DNA of 64,000 bases from Shumkonia mesophila (GTDB lineage Bacteria > Pseudomonadota > Alphaproteobacteria > Rhodospirillales > Shumkoniaceae), in the NCBI RefSeq assembly GCF_026163695.1, contig NZ_JAOTID010000001.1, forward strand, positions 186,001 through 250,000. The letters are read 5' to 3'. A program made the translations under genes and the position numbers. Every line of letters starts with the position of its first letter. The stretch's first letter is position 1. This document shows positions 33,817 through 41,126 of this stretch, in pieces. The notes beneath the pieces are model-generated. The model was not told the origin of the DNA, ran no database searches, and saw only the letters and a program-made list of their open reading frames with translations.

Positions 33817-34176
33817 ATGACCTATGTGAAAATGACATCGATCGCCGCCGCCCTGCTGCTGGGCGCCTCGTCTCTGGCCTTCGCCCAGGACGCCGGCTCC
33901 GGTTCCGGCTCCGATTCCTCGCCGTCCACCGAGACCGGCGCCTCGCCGAGCCAGGGCCAGCCCGGCGGGCCGACCGGTTCCGAGATGCAGGGCTCGGAGT
34001 CGGCCCAGTTGAGCGAGGCCACCGTCAAGTCGAAGCTCGAATCCGAGGGCTACTCCAACGTGACGGGCGTCATGCGCTCGGGCGAGAAATACGAAGCCAC
34101 GGCCCAGAAGGACGGCAAGCCGGTGAAGCTTTTCATCGACGCCACCACCGGCATCGTCTCCGAAAGCGAGGGCTGA
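33817..34176 (+). CDS. Secreted PepSY-like domain protein
   Basis: A 119-residue exported protein. The signal peptide (residues 1-23, cut after SLAFA) is followed by a Gly/Ser/Pro-rich linker to about residue 60. A compact C-terminal domain (LSEATVKSKLESEGYSNVTG, then YEATAQKDGKPVKLFIDATTGIVSE) matches the PepSY/peptidase-propeptide-like fold. Such small periplasmic proteins may inhibit proteases or bind peptides; no specific role can be assigned. It is divergent from ffh and stands alone. Confidence 0.75.
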   Translation: MTYVKMTSIAAALLLGASSLAFAQDAGSGSGSDSSPSTETGASPSQGQPGGPTGSEMQGSESAQLSEATVKSKLESEGYSNVTGVMRSGEKYEATAQKDGKPVKLFIDATTGIVSESEG

Positions 34177-34252
34177 GCCCCGCAACCGAAGACGTATCGG
34201 TCCGCCGCCGGGTGGACGCGCTACAGGCGCCCCATGCCGGCGGCGGATTTCA

Positions 34253-34759
34253 TCAAGACGGCTCCGGCCCGACGACCAGGGATATCACCAGCACAAACAG
34301 GCTTATACAGCCGAGACACGCCCGCGCAATGTGGGAATATTCCCAACGGTCGCGCAGGTCCGTCCATGCCGGCGGCGGACCTCCCCGCTTCGAAGCGATG
34401 GCGAAAAAACGCGCGCCGGACGTGCTTACCGGCTGTCCTTCCATCCAGTACATGTTCACGGGGTGGGTGACGAGCCAATAGACCGTGTGCATGGCGATCA
34501 TGCCGATGAAAGCGATCAACACCACCCAGAAGGCCGCATTTGCCGTCGGCGTCAGGAACAGAAGAAGAGCCGTCAGCGGGATGGCGGCGATTTCGGCGAT
34601 GCCGCCGATGGTGAACCCCGGGTAGTAGATTCTCTGTACGGCCCGATAGGTTTGCTCGTCGAGCCGCTTCTTGCCGGGAAATTCCAGGGCGTGGGCGACC
34701 GACAGCGCCGTGGGCAGTGCCACCACCATCACGGCCACGACTTGCAACAGATCGAGCAT
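34253..34759 (-). CDS. Integral membrane protein, DUF1772-like
   Basis: A 168-residue protein with four hydrophobic helices (about residues 4-24, 50-70, 75-98 and 145-165). The spacing and motifs (ALEFPGK after helix 1, YYPGFTIGG, HPVNMYW, WEYSHIARACLG) resemble the DUF1772/anthrone-oxygenase-like membrane family. The function is unknown. No operon partner: the next gene on the same strand is far off, and it converges with the PepSY-like gene 76 bp away. Confidence 0.6.
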   Translation of the reverse strand: MLDLLQVVAVMVVALPTALSVAHALEFPGKKRLDEQTYRAVQRIYYPGFTIGGIAEIAAIPLTALLLFLTPTANAAFWVVLIAFIGMIAMHTVYWLVTHPVNMYWMEGQPVSTSGARFFAIASKRGGPPPAWTDLRDRWEYSHIARACLGCISLFVLVISLVVGPEPS

Positions 34760-34917
34760 CGGAAAAAAACCCTCCGATTTCGGATACGCATATTTGCGGA
34801 GGCGCTATTGTTCCGGAAACGGCATTCGGCGCGCGAGGTTCCACGCCGTAATTCCGGCGAGTTTTTTTGGGGGTGCCGGCTACGGTCCGTAGCCCAGCCT
34901 TGACTTTTGTCTTATAC

Positions 34918-34952
34918 ATCATCCGTACAGCGTACTACCATGTACGGATGAT
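34918..34952 (+). promoter_or_regulatory. Operator-like 12-bp perfect inverted repeat at the higBA start
   Basis: Arms ATCATCCGTACA (34918-34929) and TGTACGGATGAT (34941-34952) are perfect complements with an 11-bp spacer. The right arm contains the toxin start codon. HigA-type antitoxins repress their operon through such palindromes. A TTGACT hexamer lies upstream at 34900-34905. Confidence 0.7.
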
Positions 34953-35216
34953 CAAAACACTTGCCGACCGCCGGGCCGCCGACCTCTACGCTGGGAAGCG
35001 CGTCAAGCGGTTTGCAGCCTTCAGGCGGGGACCGAGCGGCGGCTCAAGGCCGCGACCATCTGCGAGTTGATGGGGATGCCGTCAAACGGCTTTGAAGCCC
35101 TCGGGGGCGATCGCAAGGGCCAGTTCAGCATCAGGATCAACCAACAATGGTGGATATTCTTCCGCTTCGAAAATGGAGATGCTTACGATGTCGAAATCGT
35201 CAACCATCATCGCTGA
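34948..35216 (+). pseudogene. higB: HigB-type toxin gene, frameshifted
   Basis: The first part reads MIKTLADRRAADLYAGKRVKRFAAF in the frame of the ATG at 34948, like the N-terminus of RelE/HigB-family mRNA interferases. From about 35020 the homologous sequence continues in another frame: TERRLKAATICELM, then GDRKGQFSIRINQQWWIFF and NGDAYDVEIVNHH to the stop at 35214-35216. Read across one frameshift it gives a full-length toxin of about 90 residues. Either the gene is dead or there is a one- or two-base sequencing error near 35015-35025. The antitoxin gene overlaps its end. The operator palindrome at the start codon is intact. Confidence 0.8.
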
Positions 35217-35505
35217 AAACAAACTGCCGCCGATCCATCCGGGAGAGCACCTAAGAGACGAGATGGAGGTCCTGAAGCTTTCGGGCAATCAGTTTGCCCA
35301 GGCGCTGGGAGTGCCGACAAACCGGCTTACCGAGATCGTCGCTGGACGACGCGGGATTACCGCCGATACCGCCTTGCGGCTTGGCCGGTATTTCGGGAAC
35401 GGCGGCGCCATCTGGATGCGACTGCAGGTCGCCTATGACCTCAGGGTTGCCGAGATCGAGAAGGGTGAGGAAATTACCCGTACCGTTCGGCCGCGCGCCG
35501 CATGA
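35188..35505 (+). CDS. higA: HigA-family antitoxin, XRE-type HTH
   Basis: Antitoxin and autorepressor, 105 residues. LPPIHPGEHLRDEMEVLKLS is the HigA/VapI signature. The helix-turn-helix spans about residues 28-55 (GNQFAQALGVPTNRLTEIVAGRRGI), followed by ALRLGRYFGNGGAIWMRLQ. I chose the ATG at 35188, which has GGAG 9 nt upstream; earlier in-frame ATGs at 35173 and 35179 are possible. It overlaps the end of the frameshifted toxin gene by 29 bp, as is normal in higBA operons, and its own stop overlaps the ATG of an HTH fragment by 4 bp. Confidence 0.88.
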   Translation: MSKSSTIIAENKLPPIHPGEHLRDEMEVLKLSGNQFAQALGVPTNRLTEIVAGRRGITADTALRLGRYFGNGGAIWMRLQVAYDLRVAEIEKGEEITRTVRPRAA

Positions 35506-35774
35506 GGGTGGCTGCCGCCAGCCGGGCCATGGAATCATTTCGCCGGATCGGGCGCCTGGCCCGCGTGCTCATCGCCAAGCGTCTCGAACTGCCGTGCCAC
35601 GTCCGCCGGCACAAAGTGACAAGCGTGCACGCCCTGGCCAAGGCGCTGGGCCGCGACTACAGCAATGGAGAATCCGGACTTTGTCGTTCAGTTTCAATTG
35701 ATTGGCTCAAGCACGCAAAACCGGACTCTCCTCATTTTGCTGCAGTCGGCCTGAACCGCCGGACGCGGCCATGA
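35502..35774 (+). pseudogene. Truncated HTH regulator fragment (HVO_A0114/MarR-like)
   Basis: The translated segment ARVLIAKRLELPCHVRRH followed by SVHALAKALGRDYSN matches the winged-helix core of a regulator family often annotated as MarR-like or HVO_A0114-type. After GRDYSN (35666) homology stops and the frame runs into an imperfect inverted repeat, ending in unrelated residues. A second fragment of the same family (37326-37538) overlaps this region by about 37 residues and carries the missing C-terminus. Its ATG overlaps the higA stop, which would couple its translation. It is probably non-functional. Confidence 0.6.
35660..35742. repeat. Imperfect inverted repeat at the HTH truncation point
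   Basis: CAGCAATGGAGAATCCGG... (35660-35683) and ...CCGGACTCTCCTCATTTTGCTG (35716-35742) are imperfect complements, pairing about 20 of 24 positions, around a 32-nt AT-richer loop. The left arm begins exactly where HTH homology ends. It could be a small element, the scar of an insertion, or a hairpin terminator. Confidence 0.5.
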
Positions 35775-36883
35775 CCGCCGCCCGTCCCACACTCCATTTC
35801 ATCGAGTGGTTGCGGATCGGCCTCGTCTCGCTGGTCGTCGCCCACCACGGCGCCCAGGCCTACGGGCCGACTGGGGGTGCCTGGCCGGTCTTCGAGGCGG
35901 AGCGCAGCCAATGGCTCGATCCCTTCTTCGCGGTCAACGCCGGCTTCTTCATGGGGCTCTTCTTCCTGATTTCCGGCTATTTCGTCCCCGCCTCGCTGGC
36001 CCGCAAGGGCGCCCGCCGCTTCGCCGCCGACCGCCTGGTCCGCCTCGGCCCGCCGCTCGTCATCATGGGCTTCCTCGTCTTTCCCTTCATCGGCTATGCC
36101 GGAACGGACGGCGGGCAGGGCTTCCTCGCCTACTACGCCGAGGTCTACATCGGTCAGTGGCGGGTCACTTACGGCCCTCTGTGGTTCGTCTTCCATCTGC
36201 TGGTCTACGGCCTCGCCTTCGCCAGCCTTGCCGTCGCCTTTCCTCGCCTCGCCGCCGAAGGCTTGGCGCCACCGACCGGCCATCGGGGGCTGATCGGCCT
36301 CGCAGTCGTCATCGCCGTCGCCGGCGGGCTGGTCCGCCTGGAGTTCCCGCAGGACCGCTGGGTCAACTTCCTGGGTGTCATGCCCATGGAGCCCGCCCAT
36401 CTGCCGCAATACCTGGCCCTTTTCGTCGCCGGCACGGTGGCCGGCCGCCACCGCTGGTTCGAGACGATACCGGCCGCCGTCGGCCGGGTGTGGCTCGGGG
36501 TCGGGCTCGCCGCAGCCGTCTTCTGGTATGCGCTCCGGTACTTCGACGAGTTCGCTGGTTTCCGGCTCCTCGACGCCGCCACCGTGCGGGACCTGTTCCC
36601 GGTATGGGAGGCGACCCTCGCCGTCGGCCTGGCGGTCGGGCTGGTCGTTCATTTCCGCGAGCGCTGGAACCGCCCGCACCCCTGGCTCGGCCCCCTGGCC
36701 GGCGCCGCCTACGGCGTCTTCATCCTGCACGTCTTCGTGGTGGTCGGCCTCAACCTCGTCTTCCTCGGCGTCCCGCTGCCGCCCTTCGCCAAGTTCCTGG
36801 CGGTCACCGGGCTGGCCCTCGTCCTTTGCTTCGCCGCCGTCATTCTCCTCAGGCGGCTGCCCGGCGTCGCCCGGGTGCTGTGA
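35771..36883 (+). CDS. Acyltransferase 3 family integral membrane protein
   Basis: A 370-residue polytopic protein of the same superfamily as the one at 12.3 kb but not closely similar. FIEWLRIGLVSLVVAHHGAQ gives the N-terminal catalytic region, FFMGLFFLISGYFVP the second helix, and about ten helices follow, ending with a basic tail. The related OpgC-like and OafA-like groups modify glucans or O-antigens; the acceptor here is unknown. The ATG at 35771 directly precedes the conserved start, although its ribosome site is weak. It is followed 11 bp later by the truncated 4Fe-4S protein gene. Confidence 0.82.
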   Translation: MTAARPTLHFIEWLRIGLVSLVVAHHGAQAYGPTGGAWPVFEAERSQWLDPFFAVNAGFFMGLFFLISGYFVPASLARKGARRFAADRLVRLGPPLVIMGFLVFPFIGYAGTDGGQGFLAYYAEVYIGQWRVTYGPLWFVFHLLVYGLAFASLAVAFPRLAAEGLAPPTGHRGLIGLAVVIAVAGGLVRLEFPQDRWVNFLGVMPMEPAHLPQYLALFVAGTVAGRHRWFETIPAAVGRVWLGVGLAAAVFWYALRYFDEFAGFRLLDAATVRDLFPVWEATLAVGLAVGLVVHFRERWNRPHPWLGPLAGAAYGVFILHVFVVVGLNLVFLGVPLPPFAKFLAVTGLALVLCFAAVILLRRLPGVARVL

Positions 36884-36894
36884 GAGGAGGGGCC

Positions 36895-37338
36895 ATGCCC
36901 ATGAAGGCCCTCGCCGCCGCCATCGGCCGCCACGGCTTCCTGCTGCGCGGCGGCTTTCATCCTCTCCCGGCCGATGGCGTCCCAGGCGATCCGGGCACGC
37001 TGGTGATGATCGGCAACGCCGGGCCCGCGATGTGGGAGGCCTTCCGGGCGGCCTGTCCCGAGCCCTTCACGCCAAACCCGCTCGATGCATGGACGCGCGA
37101 GGTGCTGGGCGGGATCGCCCGCGATCTCGGGGCCACCCCCCTCTTCTCCTTTGACGGGCCGCCGTACCTGCCGTTTCAGCGGTGGGCGATGCGGGGCGAC
37201 GCCGTGTTCCCCTCGCCCATCGGGCCCTTGATCCATCCCACCTATGGCCTGTGGCACGCCTATCGCGCCGCCCTGCTGTTCGCCGGGCGCATTCCCCTGC
37301 CCGCCCCGGCCGCCGCCGCCAGCCCGTGCGCGTGCTGA
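36895..37338 (+). pseudogene. Truncated copy of the 4Fe-4S protein found at 40.2 kb
   Basis: The 147-residue product matches the first ~145 residues of the gene at 40236-40904 (HGFLLRGGFHP, GNAGPAMWEAFRAA, PYLPFQRWAMRGDAVFP). It stops just after the first cluster cysteine (SPCAC), exactly where the full-length copy continues into eight cluster cysteines. The last ~150 bp are almost identical at DNA level to 40525-40675. It therefore lacks all Fe-S binding capacity. Translation could still occur (GAGAGGAGG precedes the ATG). The breakpoint joins an HTH gene fragment. Confidence 0.8.
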
Positions 37339-37538
37339 CCGGCAAGCGCCTCGAACTGCTGCGCCACGTCCGCCGGCACAGGACCGCCAGCGTGCGCGCC
37401 CTGGCCAAGGCGCTGGGCCGCGACGATAGCAACGTCCACGCCGACGTCCAGGCCCTGATGGCCGCCGGCCTGATCGAGGCCGCCGACGGCGGCCTGCGCG
37501 CCGACTACGACGCTATCGAGACGCGGATTGCGGTGTAA
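37326..37538 (+). pseudogene. C-terminal fragment of an HTH regulator (HVO_A0114/MarR-like)
   Basis: Reads VLTGKRLELLRHVRRHRTAS, then LAKALGRDDSNVHADVQALMAAGLIE and a proper C-terminus at 37536-37538. The winged helix is complete but the N-terminal part normal for the family is replaced by the truncated 4Fe-4S gene, with which it overlaps by 13 bp in another frame. It could be translated from GTG at 37326 or 37332 as a ~70-residue DNA-binding fragment. DNA identity to the 35.5-kb copy is roughly 80% over the shared part, so they are paralogues rather than halves of one gene. Confidence 0.6.
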
Positions 37539-37635
37539 GAGGCGAGTTTGCGCTTAAGCCAGCGACCGCATTGGGCTTAATTGCGGTGACGGCGCACTCA
37601 ATTAGCTAAATGGTTCGGGGGGAGTGTGCAACATT

Positions 37636-38289
37636 ATGCGCGTCTACCATTTTCTCAATGCAGAACATGGTCTTGATGCTCTGCGGAATTGCCATCTGAA
37701 AATAGCCCGGTTCGGCGAGCTTAATGATCCGTTCGAGCTATTGGGCGTTGATCTTTCCGACAAGGACATACGCCAAGCGTTTAAGAAAATTAAAATTGCA
37801 CTGGCGGAATATCGAGGCTTGCTTTGCTTCAGTCGACGCTGGAGAAATCCATTACTATGGAGTCACTATGCAGACAGGCACAAAGGGCTTTGTTTAGGTT
37901 TCGATATCCCCGATGAGCTGGCAATACGTGTGACTTATACTGCCAGAAGGCTTATGCCAACCGATCTATTTTTCCCGGACAACGCCGTTAGAGAGGGAGC
38001 AATCGCGAAAATCCTCGCTACGAAATTCAGTCACTGGCGATATGAAGACGAGGTGCGGCTGTTTGTCAGCCTGGAAGACAGAGATCCGCAAAATGGGCAT
38101 TATTTTTATGACTTTTCCGAGGATCTGAAGCTTGCCCAGGTCATCGTAGGCCCTCAATCCAGCATTTCCCGTTACGATCTCGAAGGGGTTCTTGGAAACG
38201 AAAACGCTCATGTAGAACGGCTCAAGGCTCGACCGGCCTTTAAGACGTTCAGGGTTGTAATGAACAGGGAAGAGTCTTTGTGGACGTAG
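37636..38289 (+). CDS. DUF2971 domain-containing protein
   Basis: A 217-residue protein matching DUF2971: MRVYHFLNAEHGLDALRN at the start, KIARFGELNDPFELLG, then LLCFSRRWRNPLLWSHYADRHKGLCLGFDI, and a C-terminal FSHWRYEDEVRLFV. The biochemical role of the family is unknown; members occur in variable genome regions and sometimes near phage-defence genes. Base composition is clearly lower in GC than its neighbours. I chose the ATG at 37636 because GGGGGGAG lies about 12 nt upstream; a GTG 12 bp earlier is too close to that site. Confidence 0.78.
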   Translation: MRVYHFLNAEHGLDALRNCHLKIARFGELNDPFELLGVDLSDKDIRQAFKKIKIALAEYRGLLCFSRRWRNPLLWSHYADRHKGLCLGFDIPDELAIRVTYTARRLMPTDLFFPDNAVREGAIAKILATKFSHWRYEDEVRLFVSLEDRDPQNGHYFYDFSEDLKLAQVIVGPQSSISRYDLEGVLGNENAHVERLKARPAFKTFRVVMNREESLWT

Positions 38290-38366
38290 GTTGTGTAGGA
38301 ATCATGATTCCGTTGGCTGGGCTCACAACCACCACAAATTAGCGTGCTGTTTCCGTAGTTTCTGAA

Positions 38367-38897
38367 TTACACCGGCCAATATGGAAGACACACAACAAGT
38401 TTTGCAAGAAAATTATACAATAATAAAATAGAAGCATACAAACCAGATAGTAAAGATGGAACAAAGAAAAACGGCCATATTATAATTATAGATAAACTTG
38501 CTCGTTTAATATCGCGCTGAAATATATCAACTTTATTTCCATATTCTTGTGAATGAGCTATAGCCTCGCTGACAGTTTTGAAATTTATATTAAATCTAAC
38601 ATTGTTATTAAATTTAACTGTAACATATGTTATAAACAGCATATCAACTACAACAAAAAGAACAAATAACAGTATAGAAATTCCCATTGCTATAGCAACA
38701 TGTGTTGAAACCTTTTCCGGAATACTATCTTTTGTAAATCCCCATATAGCAAAAAAACTCGCGTACCCAACTGTTACAACCGCATTTATATACGATCTAG
38801 ATTTATCAAATATGATTACAGTTTGATCATCAACGATGCGCTGAATTCGAACGTAATCGTCGACAACACTTTTTAATATCGCATCAATTTCAGGCAT
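38367..38897 (-). CDS. AT-rich hypothetical membrane protein
   Basis: A 176-residue protein not recognised. It has an N-terminal ~35-residue amphipathic region, then hydrophobic helices near residues 38-56, 65-93 and 130-165, with a loop rich in Asn (VKFNNNVRFNINFK). Base composition is strikingly AT-rich (many TTA, ATA and AAT codons) against a GC-rich background, a strong sign of recent transfer. It converges with the DUF2971 gene and is followed upstream by a nuclease-like gene on the same strand, with which it may form a unit. Confidence 0.6.
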   Translation of the reverse strand: MPEIDAILKSVVDDYVRIQRIVDDQTVIIFDKSRSYINAVVTVGYASFFAIWGFTKDSIPEKVSTHVAIAMGISILLFVLFVVVDMLFITYVTVKFNNNVRFNINFKTVSEAIAHSQEYGNKVDIFQRDIKRASLSIIIIWPFFFVPSLLSGLYASILLLYNFLAKLVVCLPYWPV

Positions 38898-38929
38898 TTA
38901 TTTGCCCACCATACCACCGTAACATACAA

Positions 38930-39487
38930 TTAGCGGGTCGATATGGCCGGTTGCGGACTTAAATCCACCGGCGCCATATCCAATTTTTGGATCAGCCTCA
39001 CCATCGGCGGCCCCAATCTCGCACCCGCCATCTTAGCAAGCTGCAGCGTACGAAGTAGCGGATAGGTTTCCGGCACGGCATTTTTCCATGTGGAGGCCGG
39101 AATGCCAGAGGCAATTTCGGCTGTAAGCTCCTGGCATGTTATCAACCGTCCTTTACCGAGAAGTCGATGTTTCTCAGCCGCAGACGCATAACCATGCACG
39201 ACGACTTGGTCCAACTCTGCTGGCAATTCTATGCCTGAAAAGAGATCGCGGACGTACCTGCGGCCAATGGCGAACTTCCGGCTGAATCTGTCTTCTCTAA
39301 CCACCCATGTGTCGGCGTCGATTGAGCACTCGACGTGGAGAAGATGTCGGTGCGCCGGATGGAAACCGACTACATCCAGTTCACCGTCCCATCCCCCATT
39401 GGCCCTTCTACCTACTTTCACGGCCGTACGAACGAAATAGCCGTTGTATCCAAGCCATTCGGCAGTGAGTGTTTCCAGATGGTTCAT
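38930..39487 (-). CDS. Restriction-endonuclease-like hypothetical protein
   Basis: A 185-residue protein with a possible PD-(D/E)xK-type core in the N-terminal third: LTAEWLGYNGYFVRTAV (helix), then GWDGELDVVGFHPAHRHLLHVECS, where D and E sit in the usual spacing but the expected lysine after the second acidic residue is a cysteine. The remainder is alpha-helical and not recognised. The missing lysine means activity is uncertain. It starts 33 bp upstream of the AT-rich membrane protein gene and may be cotranscribed with it. It lies inside the accessory region. Confidence 0.55.
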   Translation of the reverse strand: MNHLETLTAEWLGYNGYFVRTAVKVGRRANGGWDGELDVVGFHPAHRHLLHVECSIDADTWVVREDRFSRKFAIGRRYVRDLFSGIELPAELDQVVVHGYASAAEKHRLLGKGRLITCQELTAEIASGIPASTWKNAVPETYPLLRTLQLAKMAGARLGPPMVRLIQKLDMAPVDLSPQPAISTR

Positions 39488-39583
39488 GGCACATATTATT
39501 TCTCGTATTTATTGTCTGGGCTAGCGACTTTCGTGACGCCCCGCCAGGGCACATCCTCTGCTGCCCCGTTCCAATTCATTCTG

Positions 39584-39612
39584 TTGATTTTTCCTATAAA
39601 TTGGATTATAAT
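39584..39612 (+). promoter_or_regulatory. Strong sigma-70-like promoter
   Basis: TTGATT (39584-39589), a 17-bp spacer, then a perfect TATAAT (39607-39612), about 87 bp upstream of the small membrane protein gene. The surrounding AT-rich stretch stands out from the local background. Confidence 0.7.
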
Positions 39613-39698
39613 CCTACACCATTTTTACTCGGTAAAGCGGAGGGGAACGGTACCAACGGATCGGCCCCTCGGAACCAAGAAAGGAATAGCGTGGCGTC

Positions 39699-40043
39699 AT
39701 GCCTTGTGCGTTCAGGAGCTTCGAATTCTTTTTAATTCTGGGCGTTCCGGCGTTCCTGGCTATGGCTGCATGCATTGTCTCCGTCGCCATGGCGAACATC
39801 AGGGAGCATGGGCCCCGGGTCGCGCTTGCCGAGACATTCGGGGTCTCTTTCAAGAAGGCTCACTCGCCGAAAAACATGTTCATGCTGCATGGCTTCTTCC
39901 GGGAAGCTGCTTACGGCAACCCCGCCGCCCAGGGCCACATGCGCCGAGCCAAGCGGTTCTGGGGGGTTGCGTTGCTGTTTTTCGCGTTGGTCTTCCTGGC
40001 AACAGGGCTCGTCTACTTCGGCGACGCTTGCCCGGCCCGCTAA
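39699..40043 (+). CDS. Small hypothetical membrane protein
   Basis: A 114-residue protein with two hydrophobic helices (about residues 8-32 and 88-108) and a basic central loop (KKAHSPKNMFMLHGFFREAA, then MRRAKRF). A strong promoter about 90 bp upstream and AAAGGAATAG before the ATG support expression. I recognise no family. It stands alone between the nuclease-like gene (opposite strand) and the intact 4Fe-4S gene. Confidence 0.6.
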   Translation: MPCAFRSFEFFLILGVPAFLAMAACIVSVAMANIREHGPRVALAETFGVSFKKAHSPKNMFMLHGFFREAAYGNPAAQGHMRRAKRFWGVALLFFALVFLATGLVYFGDACPAR

Positions 40044-40235
40044 GAGAAAATCGCGCCGATGCCGCTCCGCTCCCCTCAACGCTCTGCAAACAAACGGGAA
40101 ACGCCAAAATGACGACAGATGATGACAGATGATGACGATGCTATGGTGGGAATCCGCATTTTATCGTGTTGTTCCAATGCGTTGCCCGCATAAGCTGGAA
40201 ACGATGACGATGACTTCGCCGGAGATGCGCCGCCC

Positions 40236-40904
40236 GTGAACCCCGACCTCGACACCCTCGCCCGCGCCGTCGCCCGCCATGGCTTCATGGTGCGGGGCGG
40301 CTTCCATCCCGAGCCGGCCGACGGCGTGCCGGGGAACCCGGGCACGCTGGTCATGGTCGGCAACGCCGGGCCGGCGATGTGGGAGGCCTTCCGGGCGGCG
40401 GCGCCCGAGCCCGCCGCGCCAAACCCGCTCGATGCCTGGACACGCACCGTTCTTGCCGGCGTCGCCCGCGACCTCGGGGCGAGCGTTCTCTTTCCCTTCG
40501 ACGGGCCGCCGTACCTTCCCTTCCAGCGCTGGGCGATGCGGGGCGACGCCGTGTTCCCGTCCCCCATCGGGCCCTTGATCCATCCAACTTACGGCCTGTG
40601 GCACGCCTATCGCGCCGCCCTGCTGTTCGCCGGACGCATCCCGCTGCCCGCCCCGGCCGCCGCCGCCAGCCCGTGCGCGGGCTGCGCGGCGAAGCCCTGC
40701 CTGTCCGCCTGCCCGGTGTCGGCCCTGGCCCCCGGGGCCTACGACGTGCCGGCCTGCGTGGCCTTCCTCGACGGGCCGGCCGGAACCGGCTGCCTGTCGC
40801 TGGGGTGCGCGGCGCGGCGGGCCTGCCCGGTCGGGCGGGATCACGTCTACGCCCCTGCCCAGGCCGGCTTCCACATGGCCCACTTCCGGGCAACCAACCG
40901 GTAG
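40236..40904 (+). CDS. 4Fe-4S cluster protein with two ferredoxin-like motifs
   Basis: A 222-residue protein. The N-terminal ~145 residues (RHGFMVRGGFHPEPADGVPG, GNAGPAMWEAFRAA, FPFDGPPYLPFQRW) form a domain of unknown function. The C-terminal part has two cysteine groups: CAGCAAKPCLSACP and GCLSLGCAARRACPVG, enough for two [4Fe-4S] clusters in a layout reminiscent of QueG-type (epoxyqueuosine reductase) ferredoxin domains, though the cobalamin domain is absent. The start is GTG at 40236 with GGAG 11 nt upstream. A truncated duplicate lies at 36895-37338. Confidence 0.72.
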   Translation: MNPDLDTLARAVARHGFMVRGGFHPEPADGVPGNPGTLVMVGNAGPAMWEAFRAAAPEPAAPNPLDAWTRTVLAGVARDLGASVLFPFDGPPYLPFQRWAMRGDAVFPSPIGPLIHPTYGLWHAYRAALLFAGRIPLPAPAAAASPCAGCAAKPCLSACPVSALAPGAYDVPACVAFLDGPAGTGCLSLGCAARRACPVGRDHVYAPAQAGFHMAHFRATNR

Positions 40905-40922
40905 GGGGGGGCATAAGAAGGT

Positions 40923-41043
40923 GAAACACAGAGGGCACCGAGGATTCACAGAGGATCACAGAGAAAGTAAATTGCGCGGGCATCGCCCGCGCTTTCAATC
41001 CTTCTCGGTGAACCTCTGTGTTCTCGGTGTTCTCGGTGGTTCC
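40923..41043. repeat. Intergenic hairpin repeat with CACAGAGG units
   Basis: The left part contains CACAGAGGGCACCGAGG, then TTCACAGAGGATCACAGAG. The right part contains the near-complement TTCTCGGTG, AACCTCTGTG, TTCTCGGTGTTCTCGGTGG. The centre is a perfect small stem (GCGCGGG with CCCGCGC). The ~120-bp element can fold into one long hairpin. Very similar CACAGAGG/CCTCTGTG hairpins are dispersed in many unrelated bacteria. Confidence 0.75.
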
Positions 41044-41126
41044 CCTTCATCCGCCGCCCGGGCCAACGGGAGAACCGGCCCGAAATCTGTGGACATCCGG
41101 GCCACGCAGGCCATATTAACCCGGTC

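Noticed and set aside
35806-37338. A single 510-codon frame joining the acyltransferase region and the 4Fe-4S fragment
   Set aside because: It reads the acyltransferase gene in the wrong frame; only the part after 36895 matches a known protein (the intact copy at 40.2 kb).
38578-38826. Small plus-strand frame inside the AT-rich membrane-protein gene
   Set aside because: It overlaps fully with the longer membrane-protein frame, which has helices in a sensible order; the AT-rich DNA generates short hydrophobic frames by chance.
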